The position numbers were made by a program, and so were the translations under genes. Positions 48,983 to 56,476 of a DNA stretch of 64,000 nt are shown here, in pieces; position 1 is the first letter of the stretch, and every line of letters begins with the position of its first letter. The notes beneath the pieces were generated by a model. It worked only from the letters and a program-made list of their open reading frames with translations, was not told where the DNA came from and made no database searches. Origin of the DNA: Siccibacter colletis (GTDB lineage Bacteria; Pseudomonadota; Gammaproteobacteria; Enterobacterales; Enterobacteriaceae). Where the stretch lies: NCBI RefSeq assembly GCF_000696575.1, contig NZ_JMSQ01000007.1:188001-252000 (forward strand), read 5' to 3'.

Positions 48983-50893
48983 GTGCGATTCCCGAATCAA
49001 CGTCTGGCTCAACTGTTTTCCCTGTTACAGAACGAGCCGCTGCCGCAGGATGAGCTGGCGCGCCGGCTCACCGTTTCCACGCGTACCGTGCGTGCCGACA
49101 TCACTGCCCTGAATGAATTGCTGTTACACCACGGGGCGCAGTTTGTTCTCAGCCGCGGCACCGGTTACCAGCTAAGCATCACCGACGCCGGGCGCTATGC
49201 GGCGTTGCAGACCGCTCACCCGCGCCAGCTGCGCATCCCCCGCACCGGGCCGGAGCGCATCCACTATCTGCTGGTGCGCTTTCTCACCGCCGCCTACTCG
49301 CTGAAACTGGAAGACCTGGCCGAGGAGTGGTTTGTCAGCCGCGCCACGCTGCAGGGCGACATGGCCGAAGTGCGCGAGTGGTTCAACCGTTACAACCTTT
49401 CTATCGAGACGCGTCCGCGCCACGGCATGAAGCTGTTCGGTAGCGAGATGTCGATCCGTGCCTGCCTGACGGACCTGCTCTCCCGGCTCATTCAGGAGGA
49501 CAGCGAGCATCCGCTGGTGAATAAGGAAGCGCTGAACGCCGGGGTGCCACAGCAGCTGGAGCAGGGGTTACAGGCCTGTTTTAACCACTACCGTATCCGG
49601 CTGACGGACGAGGGCGAGCAGTTTATCCGCCTCTACTGCGCCGTGGCGGTGCGGCGCATCAGCGAAGGTTTCCCGCTCTCGGATTTCACTGCGGATGACG
49701 TCGGGGATAACGTGCGCGAGGCCGCGCGCGACATCGCCGGGCTGCTGCAGACGTTGACCAGCAAAACGCTGTCGGAATCGGAAGAGCACTGGCTGCGCGT
49801 GCATATCGCGGCACGTCAGGTGCAGGATCTGGCCCCCAGCACCATCAGCGCCGACGATGCCGGTGCGCTGGTGAACTACATTCTGCGCTACATCAATACC
49901 CACTTTAATTACAACCTGCTGACCGACGCCCAGCTCCATGCCGACCTGCTCACCCACATCAAAACCATGATCACCCGGGTGCGCTACCAGATTTCGCTGC
50001 CCAATCCGCTGCTGAGCAACATCAAGCAGCACTACCCGCTGGCGTGGGATATGACGCTGGCGGCAGTATCCAGCTGGGGGAAATACACGCCGTACGCCAT
50101 CAATGAAAACGAAGTCGGTTTTCTGGTGCTGCATATCGGCGTTGGGCTGGAGCGGCACTACAACATTGGCTATCAGCGCCAGCCGCAGGTGCTGCTGGTG
50201 TGCGACACCGGCAACTCCACGGTGCGCATGATTCAGGCAATGCTGCTGCGCAAGTACCCGCAGCTTGAGGTTACGCGCATTATCTCCCTGCGCGACTATG
50301 AGCAGCTCGCCAGCGTAGAGGAGGATTTTGTCATCTCTACGGCGCGCATCAGTGATAAAGACAAGCCGGTGGTGGTGATGTCGCCGTTCCCCACCGACTA
50401 CCAGCTGGAGCAGATTGGTAAGCTGGTGCTGGTGGACCGCACCCGGCCCTGGATGCTGGAGAAGTATTTCGACGCCGGGCATTTCTGCATCATCGACGAG
50501 CCGATGGATCAGCAGGCGCTGTTCCACAGGTTGTGCGGAGCTTTAGAGCAGGAAGGCTTTGTTGATAGCGAATTCCTCGCCTCGGTGGTGGAGCGTGAAG
50601 CCATCGTCAGCACCATGCTCGGCGACAGCATCGCCCTGCCACACTCGCTGGGCCTGCTGGCCCACAAAACCGCGGTCTACACGGTACTGGCCCCGGAGGG
50701 CATTCCCTGGGGCGACGAAACCGCGCACGTCATTTTCCTGCTGGCGATCAGCAAGAGCGAATACGAAGAGGCGATGGCGATCTACGATCTGTTCGTCACC
50801 TTCCTGCGCGAGCGCGCCATGCCGCGCCTGAAAGCGTGCCGCAGCTTCGACGAGTTTAAAACCGTGGCGGTGGAGTGCGTCAGCCGGTTTTAA
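48983..50893 (+). CDS. MtlR/BglG-type PRD transcriptional regulator with EIIB and EIIA domains
   Basis: A 636-residue regulator. It has an N-terminal helix-turn-helix (about 5-65; LPQDELARRLTVSTRTVRAD), a second HTH (about 85-170), two PRDs (about 180-405), an EIIB-like domain with the cysteine loop VCDTGNST (about 410-420) and an EIIA-type domain (about 510-636) with the active histidine in SIALPHS. PTS phosphorylation of these modules would set its activity. It lacks the AAA domain of LevR/DgaR, so it should act with sigma-70. The start is GTG with AGAGG upstream. It lies 99 bases downstream of the operon it most likely controls. Confidence 0.88.
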   Translation: MRFPNQRLAQLFSLLQNEPLPQDELARRLTVSTRTVRADITALNELLLHHGAQFVLSRGTGYQLSITDAGRYAALQTAHPRQLRIPRTGPERIHYLLVRFLTAAYSLKLEDLAEEWFVSRATLQGDMAEVREWFNRYNLSIETRPRHGMKLFGSEMSIRACLTDLLSRLIQEDSEHPLVNKEALNAGVPQQLEQGLQACFNHYRIRLTDEGEQFIRLYCAVAVRRISEGFPLSDFTADDVGDNVREAARDIAGLLQTLTSKTLSESEEHWLRVHIAARQVQDLAPSTISADDAGALVNYILRYINTHFNYNLLTDAQLHADLLTHIKTMITRVRYQISLPNPLLSNIKQHYPLAWDMTLAAVSSWGKYTPYAINENEVGFLVLHIGVGLERHYNIGYQRQPQVLLVCDTGNSTVRMIQAMLLRKYPQLEVTRIISLRDYEQLASVEEDFVISTARISDKDKPVVVMSPFPTDYQLEQIGKLVLVDRTRPWMLEKYFDAGHFCIIDEPMDQQALFHRLCGALEQEGFVDSEFLASVVEREAIVSTMLGDSIALPHSLGLLAHKTAVYTVLAPEGIPWGDETAHVIFLLAISKSEYEEAMAIYDLFVTFLRERAMPRLKACRSFDEFKTVAVECVSRF

Positions 50894-50952
50894 ACCGGTA
50901 CCAGGGCTTATGGTAACTAGTTGATCTTACGCTGTTATCTTGACGTTTTCGC

Positions 50953-50968
50953 CGTGAAGCGCATCACA
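50953..50968 (+). promoter_or_regulatory. CRP-binding site upstream of xapA
   Basis: CGTGA-AGCGCA-TCACA matches the CRP consensus TGTGA-6-TCACA at 9 of 10 key bases. It lies about 195 bases before xapA, in the 269-base gap after the PRD regulator. Confidence 0.6.
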
Positions 50969-51070
50969 AACCCGCCGCGTCACGGGATGCTGTTATTTGC
51001 CGCGCGTTAACAACAATTTTAACTAAACCACTGATTTTAATGCTTCAAAAACTCCGACTGCCTGTTTGAT

Positions 51071-51086
51071 TCGATAATCGTATCGA
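51071..51086 (+). promoter_or_regulatory. Candidate LysR-type site upstream of xapA
   Basis: TCGAT-6-ATCGA is an inverted repeat about 77 bases before xapA, in the usual place for a LysR-type activator such as the XapR-like protein encoded in the cluster. Support is symmetry and position only. Confidence 0.4.
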
Positions 51087-51162
51087 TCCCCCTGTTTAAT
51101 GAATTGGTTTCGCCCGCCGCGGCTTCGCAGAATGGTGCAACATTCACTGTTCGGGAGTCGTT

Positions 51163-51999
51163 ATGTCGTTATCACTCAGCAACAATTATCCCTTCTATGC
51201 CGCCGACCTGCTGCGCGCCGCGAAGCCAGGCTTCCAGCCGCGCATGGCGTTAATTCTGGGATCGGGCCTCGGGGCGCTCGCCGGGCAGATGGAGAACGTC
51301 ACCACCCTCGCGTATGAAAAATTGCCGGGTTTCCCGGTCAGCACCGTGCAGGGCCATGCCGGGGAAGTGGTAATGGGTACCCTGCACGGCGTGGATATTA
51401 TCTGCATGAAGGGCCGCGGGCATTTTTATGAAGGGCAGGGCATGGGCATTATGACCCACGCGGTGCGCACCTTCAGGCTGCTTGGCTGCGACTTCCTGCT
51501 TTGCACCAACGCTGCCGGCTCCCTCAATCCGGCCATCCCGGCCGGTAGCCTGGTGGCGCTGACCGACCATATCAACACCATGCCGACCTCACCGCTGGAG
51601 GGGCCGAACGACGATCGTTTTGGGCCGCGCTTCTTCAGCCTCGCTAACGCTTACGATGCAGAGCTGCGCGCCCGGCTGCACCTGTCCGCGCAGGCGCTCA
51701 CGCTGCCGCTGCACGACGGGGTATTTGTCTCCTATACCGGGCCTAATTTCGAAACCCCGGCTGAAATTCGCATGATGCAACGAATGGGCGGCGATGTGGT
51801 GGGGATGTCGGTGGTGCCTGAGGTTATCGCCGCTCGCCACTGCGGCCTGAAAGTGCTGGCGGTCTCTGCCATCACCAATATGGCCGAAGGGCTGAGCGAC
51901 GTGGCGCTGTCGCATGAGCAAACGCTGAAATGCGCCGCGCTGGTCACCGACGATTTTATGCGCCTCATCGGCCATTTCATTAAAAGCTACTCTCGCTAA
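51163..51999 (+). CDS. xapA: Purine nucleoside phosphorylase II (xanthosine phosphorylase)
   Basis: A 278-residue PNP of the trimeric class. Motifs are LILGSGLGALAGQ (about 29-41), the phosphate histidine in GRGHFYEGQG, CTNAAGSLNP (about 111-120), MSVVPEVIAARH and AITNMAEGLSD. E. coli XapA cleaves xanthosine, inosine and guanosine with phosphate. GGGAG precedes the ATG. It is followed by a TsgA-like transporter and an XapR-like regulator, so the cluster resembles xapABR with a different transporter. Confidence 0.92.
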   Translation: MSLSLSNNYPFYAADLLRAAKPGFQPRMALILGSGLGALAGQMENVTTLAYEKLPGFPVSTVQGHAGEVVMGTLHGVDIICMKGRGHFYEGQGMGIMTHAVRTFRLLGCDFLLCTNAAGSLNPAIPAGSLVALTDHINTMPTSPLEGPNDDRFGPRFFSLANAYDAELRARLHLSAQALTLPLHDGVFVSYTGPNFETPAEIRMMQRMGGDVVGMSVVPEVIAARHCGLKVLAVSAITNMAEGLSDVALSHEQTLKCAALVTDDFMRLIGHFIKSYSR

Positions 52000-52047
52000 T
52001 CCGCTACCGGAGCGGGCATGGACAGGCCTGCTCTCAGGAGTTATGAC

Positions 52048-53253
52048 ATGACACAACAGCCTTTTTCACGCGGCAACCTGAATGCCATTTCTTATCTGAG
52101 CTATTACTTCGTCGGGGCGCTGGTTTCCACCCTCGGCATCGTGCTCTGGCCGTTATGCCAGGCGTTTAATAAAGATCCGAGTTTTATCGGCCAGGTCTTT
52201 ACCCTGATGAATCTCGGCATGTTCGTGCCGATCATGCTGGGTGGTCTGCTGATGAAAAAATGGGGCCTGAAGATGCCGCTGGTTATCGCGGCTGCGGCCA
52301 CGGTGGTCATCAGCGCCGTGCTTTTTATCACGCCGACGCTGACCATGTTCAGTATTGCGGTAGCGGGCATCGGCGCCTGCGGCGGGGTCTTCATGACCCT
52401 CGGCAGCTATCTGGTGGTGCGCATTAATCCGGATGAAAAGCGCCGCTCCGCCAGCCTCATCTTCACCGACTTCTTCTTCAGTCTGGCGGGTGCCACGCTC
52501 TCCTTTTTGCTGGCGTGGCTGTTTAAGCTGGGCGCAACCTGGATGGCGATGTACGGCATCATGGGGGCGCTGGGCGCGTTGATGCTGGCGTTAAGCCTGC
52601 GTTGTCGTTTTCCCACTACCGAAGATGAGCGCGCACCGTCCACGCCGCAAGCCAGCGCGGGTGAAGGGTGGGGCGCTGCGGTGTATCTGCTCTGCTTCGC
52701 GCTGTTCGCCTTTTTACTGGCAGAACCGATCTTCACGATGTGGACGCCGGGCTATCTGCAATCGCGTTTCACGCTGCCAGCCGAGGAAGCCGCGCTTTTT
52801 ACCACGGTCTACTGGGTGACGAAGGCCATTGGCCTGTTCGTGAATCAGTTCACCGTAAAATGGATGCAGCTGCGCACCTTCCTGCTGATCTGTACCGTTG
52901 CCGGGCTGCTGGCTATCGCCATCATTGCCAACAGCACGAATACTACGCTGATCCTGGTCGCCTGCGGCGTGTTTGGCTTCTTCAATTCCGGGCTGTTTTC
53001 CGGACTGATGAGCTACGGCTCGCTGCAGATAAGCCAGAGTTCCCCAACCTTGCTGTCTGCGCTGCTGACCTGCGGTACGGTGGGAACGCTGGTGTTTGCC
53101 AGCGTCTCATCGCTGGTTAATCAGCAGTACGGAATACAGGCGGCGGTGAATACTTCCACCGTAGCCTATGGCGTCCTGCTGATAACGCTGATCGCCGCGG
53201 TGCTATGCAGCCGGGCAGAGCGGCTACACCGAAACGGGGCAACGGACATTTGA
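52048..53253 (+). CDS. TsgA-type major facilitator transporter
   Basis: A 401-residue inner-membrane protein with 12 predicted helices, resembling E. coli TsgA (SYLSYYFVGALVSTLGIVL start; LIFTDFFFSLAGATLSFLLA in the middle). It is not the nucleoside-H+ symporter family of XapB, which normally accompanies xapA. Its place between xapA and the XapR-like gene suggests nucleoside or purine transport. The start has GGAG 7 bases upstream. It ends 2 bases before the regulator start. Confidence 0.88.
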   Translation: MTQQPFSRGNLNAISYLSYYFVGALVSTLGIVLWPLCQAFNKDPSFIGQVFTLMNLGMFVPIMLGGLLMKKWGLKMPLVIAAAATVVISAVLFITPTLTMFSIAVAGIGACGGVFMTLGSYLVVRINPDEKRRSASLIFTDFFFSLAGATLSFLLAWLFKLGATWMAMYGIMGALGALMLALSLRCRFPTTEDERAPSTPQASAGEGWGAAVYLLCFALFAFLLAEPIFTMWTPGYLQSRFTLPAEEAALFTTVYWVTKAIGLFVNQFTVKWMQLRTFLLICTVAGLLAIAIIANSTNTTLILVACGVFGFFNSGLFSGLMSYGSLQISQSSPTLLSALLTCGTVGTLVFASVSSLVNQQYGIQAAVNTSTVAYGVLLITLIAAVLCSRAERLHRNGATDI

Positions 53254-53255
53254 CG

Positions 53256-54221
53256 ATGTCTGAGCCGGAAGTGCATGATGACAATCCCTTTTTTCAACAC
53301 GTCATTGCCATGCCCGAATTGAGTGCTAATAGTCGAATCAGCCTGCGGATGCTGCGCTATTTCCAGGTGCTGGCGGAAGAGCTGCATTTTGGACATGCCG
53401 CCGGGCGGCTGAATATTTCTCAGCCGCCGCTGAGCATGCAGATAAAAGAGCTGGAAGAGATTATGGGCTGTGCGCTTTTCGAGCGAACCAGCCGTAAGGT
53501 TGTGCTTTCGGCCACGGGCATCGCGCTGAAAGCCGAGGTGGACCGGTTGCTCAGCGCCACCGAGCAGTCACTGAACTATGTGCGACAGACCGGGCGTCAC
53601 GCCCATCAGCGCATCCAGATTGGCATCATCGGCAGCGCGCTGTGGGGGGCGCTGCTGCCGCGGCTGAGTGCGTTTAAGCAGGATTATCCTGACGTGGTGT
53701 GGCAGCTTCATGAGCTGTCGCAGTTACAGCAAATCGACGCGCTAAAATCGCGCACCATCGACGTTGGTATTCAGCGCAACCTCACGGCACATACGGAAAG
53801 AGGCATTCACTGTCAGCTTATTTCCCATGAGTCGCTGCAGGTCGCCGTGCCGGAACAGAGCGCGCTCAGCCAGCGCAAGCGCGTGACCCTGAAGTCCCTC
53901 GCGCATCAGCCGTTCATCTCGCTCTCCTTCAGTCACAGTGATTTTGCCTCTCAGCTCTATGATTACTGTGTCAGCGCGGGCTTTTATCCGCATATCACCC
54001 ACCAGGTACGTGAACCGCAGACCGCGCTGGCGCTGGTCAGTGCCGGCATGGGTATCGCGTTGCTGCCTGAAAGCTGCGCGTTAATTCAGTGGCCGGGCGT
54101 GACCTTTATTCCCCTGCGGGAAGCCATCCCGGCCGATCTCTATGCGCTCTGGTATGGAGAAAAACAGCCTGAAATCGTTAACCATTTTATTAATACGCTG
54201 GTTACTTCTGCGCTCTGTTAA
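53256..54221 (+). CDS. LysR-family regulator, XapR-like
   Basis: A 321-residue LysR-type regulator. The helix-turn-helix (about 34-90; LHFGHAAGRLNISQPPLSMQIKELE split at about 43-67) is followed by a substrate-binding domain. The C-terminal signature VREPQTALALVSAGMGIALL closely resembles E. coli XapR, which senses xanthosine. Its first 30 residues are extra compared with XapR, and the ATG has a poor ribosome site; an ATG 18 codons later is possible. It follows the transporter gene directly. Confidence 0.85.
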   Translation: MSEPEVHDDNPFFQHVIAMPELSANSRISLRMLRYFQVLAEELHFGHAAGRLNISQPPLSMQIKELEEIMGCALFERTSRKVVLSATGIALKAEVDRLLSATEQSLNYVRQTGRHAHQRIQIGIIGSALWGALLPRLSAFKQDYPDVVWQLHELSQLQQIDALKSRTIDVGIQRNLTAHTERGIHCQLISHESLQVAVPEQSALSQRKRVTLKSLAHQPFISLSFSHSDFASQLYDYCVSAGFYPHITHQVREPQTALALVSAGMGIALLPESCALIQWPGVTFIPLREAIPADLYALWYGEKQPEIVNHFINTLVTSALC

Positions 54222-54224
54222 TTA

Positions 54225-54242
54225 TCCGGAAAGCGTTCCGGA
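54225..54242 (+). terminator. Hairpin after the XapR-like gene
   Basis: TCCGGAA pairs with TTCCGGA over 4 bases, just beyond the stop codon. The following sequence is A/T-rich but lacks a clean T-run. Confidence 0.45.
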
Positions 54243-54432
54243 AAGATATTAATAAATATCCAGTCTGCCTCAGGAAAAGTAACCAGGTATTATTTGACCG
54301 GAAACTGTGCGTGCGCAGTCAGAATAAGAGAGGGCAGCGGATAAATACTATTCCGGTGCGCATATCGCGCCAGGGAATATTTATCCGCAAACACTTTTGA
54401 TCTGACACTCATTCACATTAAGGGCAATGAAA

Positions 54433-55722
54433 ATGGAAATTCGCCACTGTTCTCCGCTGGGCGCGACGTTATTATCGCAGACGTATGAATCGCTGGAAGA
54501 CGCCGTAAACGAGGCTGCAAATCAGGCGGTTCGTGCTTACTGTCAGGGCACGTTCAGCGTCGGCGGCGTTATGCTCGACAAAAGCGGTAATGTGTTAAAT
54601 GCACTGCATAATAACGTGGTGGAAGACGGGATGACATTCGATCCGACGGCCCATGGCGAGCGGCAGCTTATCGACTGGTATTATGATCAAATCTCTTCTG
54701 GCGCACTATTGCCGCCGCCGGAAGAAATTACTATCGTGACCTCGCTCGACCCGTGCTGTATGTGTTCCGGCTCGATCCTCAGCAGCGGTTTTAATGTCGT
54801 GTCTGCCGCCTTCGATACCTTTTCCGGCATTGATTACGACACCCTTGCCGATTTCCCCTCATTAGATCCTGCGTTACGCCCGGTAGCCCAGGCTACTTTC
54901 AGTTATCCAGAAGTGGGCGGCGACTCCTGTTTTGCGCGTCCTGCGACCTCGGCACCGCTACCTGCTTTTTTTAGCCAGACGGTGATTAATCAGAACACCC
55001 AGGCGCTGTGTTTATCCCTGTTTGAAGCCACGCTGTCCGGGGTTCAGGATACGGTGAATAACGATCTTCCGCCGGAGCTGTTGATTGATCCGGCGACGCT
55101 GGCACCTGACGATCCGCTGGTTATTGCGCTCAGAGATATCTATCCCCAGGCGCTCACCTATAAAGCGCCGTCACTGGGGACGCCGGACGCAGGTCTGGCG
55201 CCTTATCTGCTTGAAGCGGCAGCCATCGATGCTGAACGGGGCGGTAAGGGCAGCTCGGTAGCCTTTCTCGATTACTTCGGCAACCTGATGCTGTGCCTGC
55301 CCGGGAATCAGGTCCACTCCCCGGTGCAGACGCCGTTTATGCTGACTACCCGAAGCTGGGCGCAGCTGCGTCATCAGCTTTATCAGCAGGAAGGGGATCG
55401 CGTATTGCAGTATTTTGGTCATCCTAAATACGGCACTTTCGTGCTGACGCTGGGGCAGGATACTTCAGCATCCAGCCTTATTGATTTGGGAGCTTATGGG
55501 TCCACAATGGAAGAGGCGTTACCGGCAGAAAATCCGTGGTCACTGCAGTATGTCGTGCCCTCGATCCCGCAAAGCGCGTTGACGGCGTATTGCCAGGCGC
55601 TGCCGCCGCTTTACAGCCAGTCGATTGGCGTTATGCCACGGCAGGTCAGCGATCGGGCGCTGATTGATGCTGTGACGGAGGGGCTACCGCTGACAGCGCG
55701 ACGTGGGGCAGTGGAAGCATAG
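54433..55722 (+). CDS. Cytidine-deaminase-fold zinc enzyme with a large unknown C-terminal part
   Basis: A 429-residue protein. Residues 20-160 form a CDA-type deaminase domain with H74 and catalytic E76 (TAHGERQ) and the zinc cysteines C108 and C111 (DPCCMC), all intact. The next 270 residues match no family I can name; they contain GGKGSSVAFLDYFGNLMLCL and YFGHPKYGTFVLTLG. Classical guanine and tRNA deaminases are only 150-190 residues. The substrate is unknown; the neighbouring xap cluster suggests a purine or nucleoside. The second of two ATGs is used, 8 bases from AAGGG. Confidence 0.7.
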   Translation: MEIRHCSPLGATLLSQTYESLEDAVNEAANQAVRAYCQGTFSVGGVMLDKSGNVLNALHNNVVEDGMTFDPTAHGERQLIDWYYDQISSGALLPPPEEITIVTSLDPCCMCSGSILSSGFNVVSAAFDTFSGIDYDTLADFPSLDPALRPVAQATFSYPEVGGDSCFARPATSAPLPAFFSQTVINQNTQALCLSLFEATLSGVQDTVNNDLPPELLIDPATLAPDDPLVIALRDIYPQALTYKAPSLGTPDAGLAPYLLEAAAIDAERGGKGSSVAFLDYFGNLMLCLPGNQVHSPVQTPFMLTTRSWAQLRHQLYQQEGDRVLQYFGHPKYGTFVLTLGQDTSASSLIDLGAYGSTMEEALPAENPWSLQYVVPSIPQSALTAYCQALPPLYSQSIGVMPRQVSDRALIDAVTEGLPLTARRGAVEA

Positions 55723-55740
55723 CGGCCTGACTGCCAGCCT

Positions 55741-55766
55741 GAAGGCGGATACGCATGTCCGCCTTC
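55741..55766. terminator. Hairpin between the deaminase gene and nrdG
   Basis: GAAGGCGGA pairs perfectly with TCCGCCTTC over 8 bases, between two convergent genes. There is no strong T-run. Confidence 0.55.
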
Positions 55767-55769
55767 ACA

Positions 55770-56234
55770 TTAGCGCAGCCGGTGCACAACCTGGTTGCTG
55801 CTGCCGCGCCAGATCAGGGCCGGGTCTTTCAGATCCTGCACAAATTTTCCATCCACCAGCACGTTGATAAGCTTCACCACCTTAAGCTGGGCACTGTTGA
55901 GCTCATCCAGCGTATAGCCCGTCCAGACCCAGATATCTTTCCCGCGGCATTCGGCGTGAACGCGCTGCACCAGATTGAGTATCGACGGTACGTTTTGCGG
56001 ATGCAGCGGATCGCCGCCGGACAGCGACAGTCCCTGACGCTTGATACGCGTATCCTTGAGATCGGCGATAATGCGATCTTCCATTTCCGCAGTGAACGGC
56101 AGCCCGGAGTTGAGCCGCCAGGTGCTTTTGTTGTAGCAGCCAGGGCATTCGTGGATGCACCCTGCGACAAAAAGGGTGCAGCGGGTGCCGGGGCCGTTGA
56201 CGATGTCTACAGGATAATACTGGTGATAATTCAT
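55770..56234 (-). CDS. nrdG: Anaerobic ribonucleotide reductase activating protein
   Basis: A 154-residue radical-SAM activase. The 4Fe-4S cysteines are in CIHECPGC (about 26-33, CxxxCxxC) and the SAM-binding glycines in SLSGGDPL. It generates the glycyl radical on NrdD under anoxia. Length equals E. coli NrdG. It is downstream of nrdD; the 240-base gap contains an interspersed repeat. Confidence 0.97.
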   Translation of the reverse strand: MNYHQYYPVDIVNGPGTRCTLFVAGCIHECPGCYNKSTWRLNSGLPFTAEMEDRIIADLKDTRIKRQGLSLSGGDPLHPQNVPSILNLVQRVHAECRGKDIWVWTGYTLDELNSAQLKVVKLINVLVDGKFVQDLKDPALIWRGSSNQVVHRLR

Positions 56235-56427
56235 TTTTCGCTTCTCAATTAACGCCATTACTGCGTTGGCTGCATTTGCTCACCCGGGTCACTTACTTAT
56301 GTAAGCTCCCCGGGATTCGCGCATTTGCCGCCTTGTCCTGGCGTCAATTGCATTGCGAAAAGCAGCGCAGCTTTCCAGGGAAAGGTTACCCTCTCTGTAA
56401 TTTTGCATCCCTGTACGCCGCGCTTTT

Positions 56428-56456
56428 GTAGGGTGGGTAAGCGCAGCGCACCCACC
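56428..56456. repeat. Interspersed palindromic repeat, copy 4
   Basis: GTAGGGTGGGTAAGCGCAGC and then GCACCCACC, almost identical to the element at 12636-12665. It lies between nrdD and nrdG, where the hairpin may affect the relative amounts of the two messages. Confidence 0.7.
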
Positions 56457-56476
56457 GCGTAACTGAACAAAACGGG

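Noticed and set aside
52048-53253. Naming the transporter xapB
   Set aside because: Position suggests XapB, but the sequence is of the TsgA-like MFS type, not the nucleoside-H+ symporter family.
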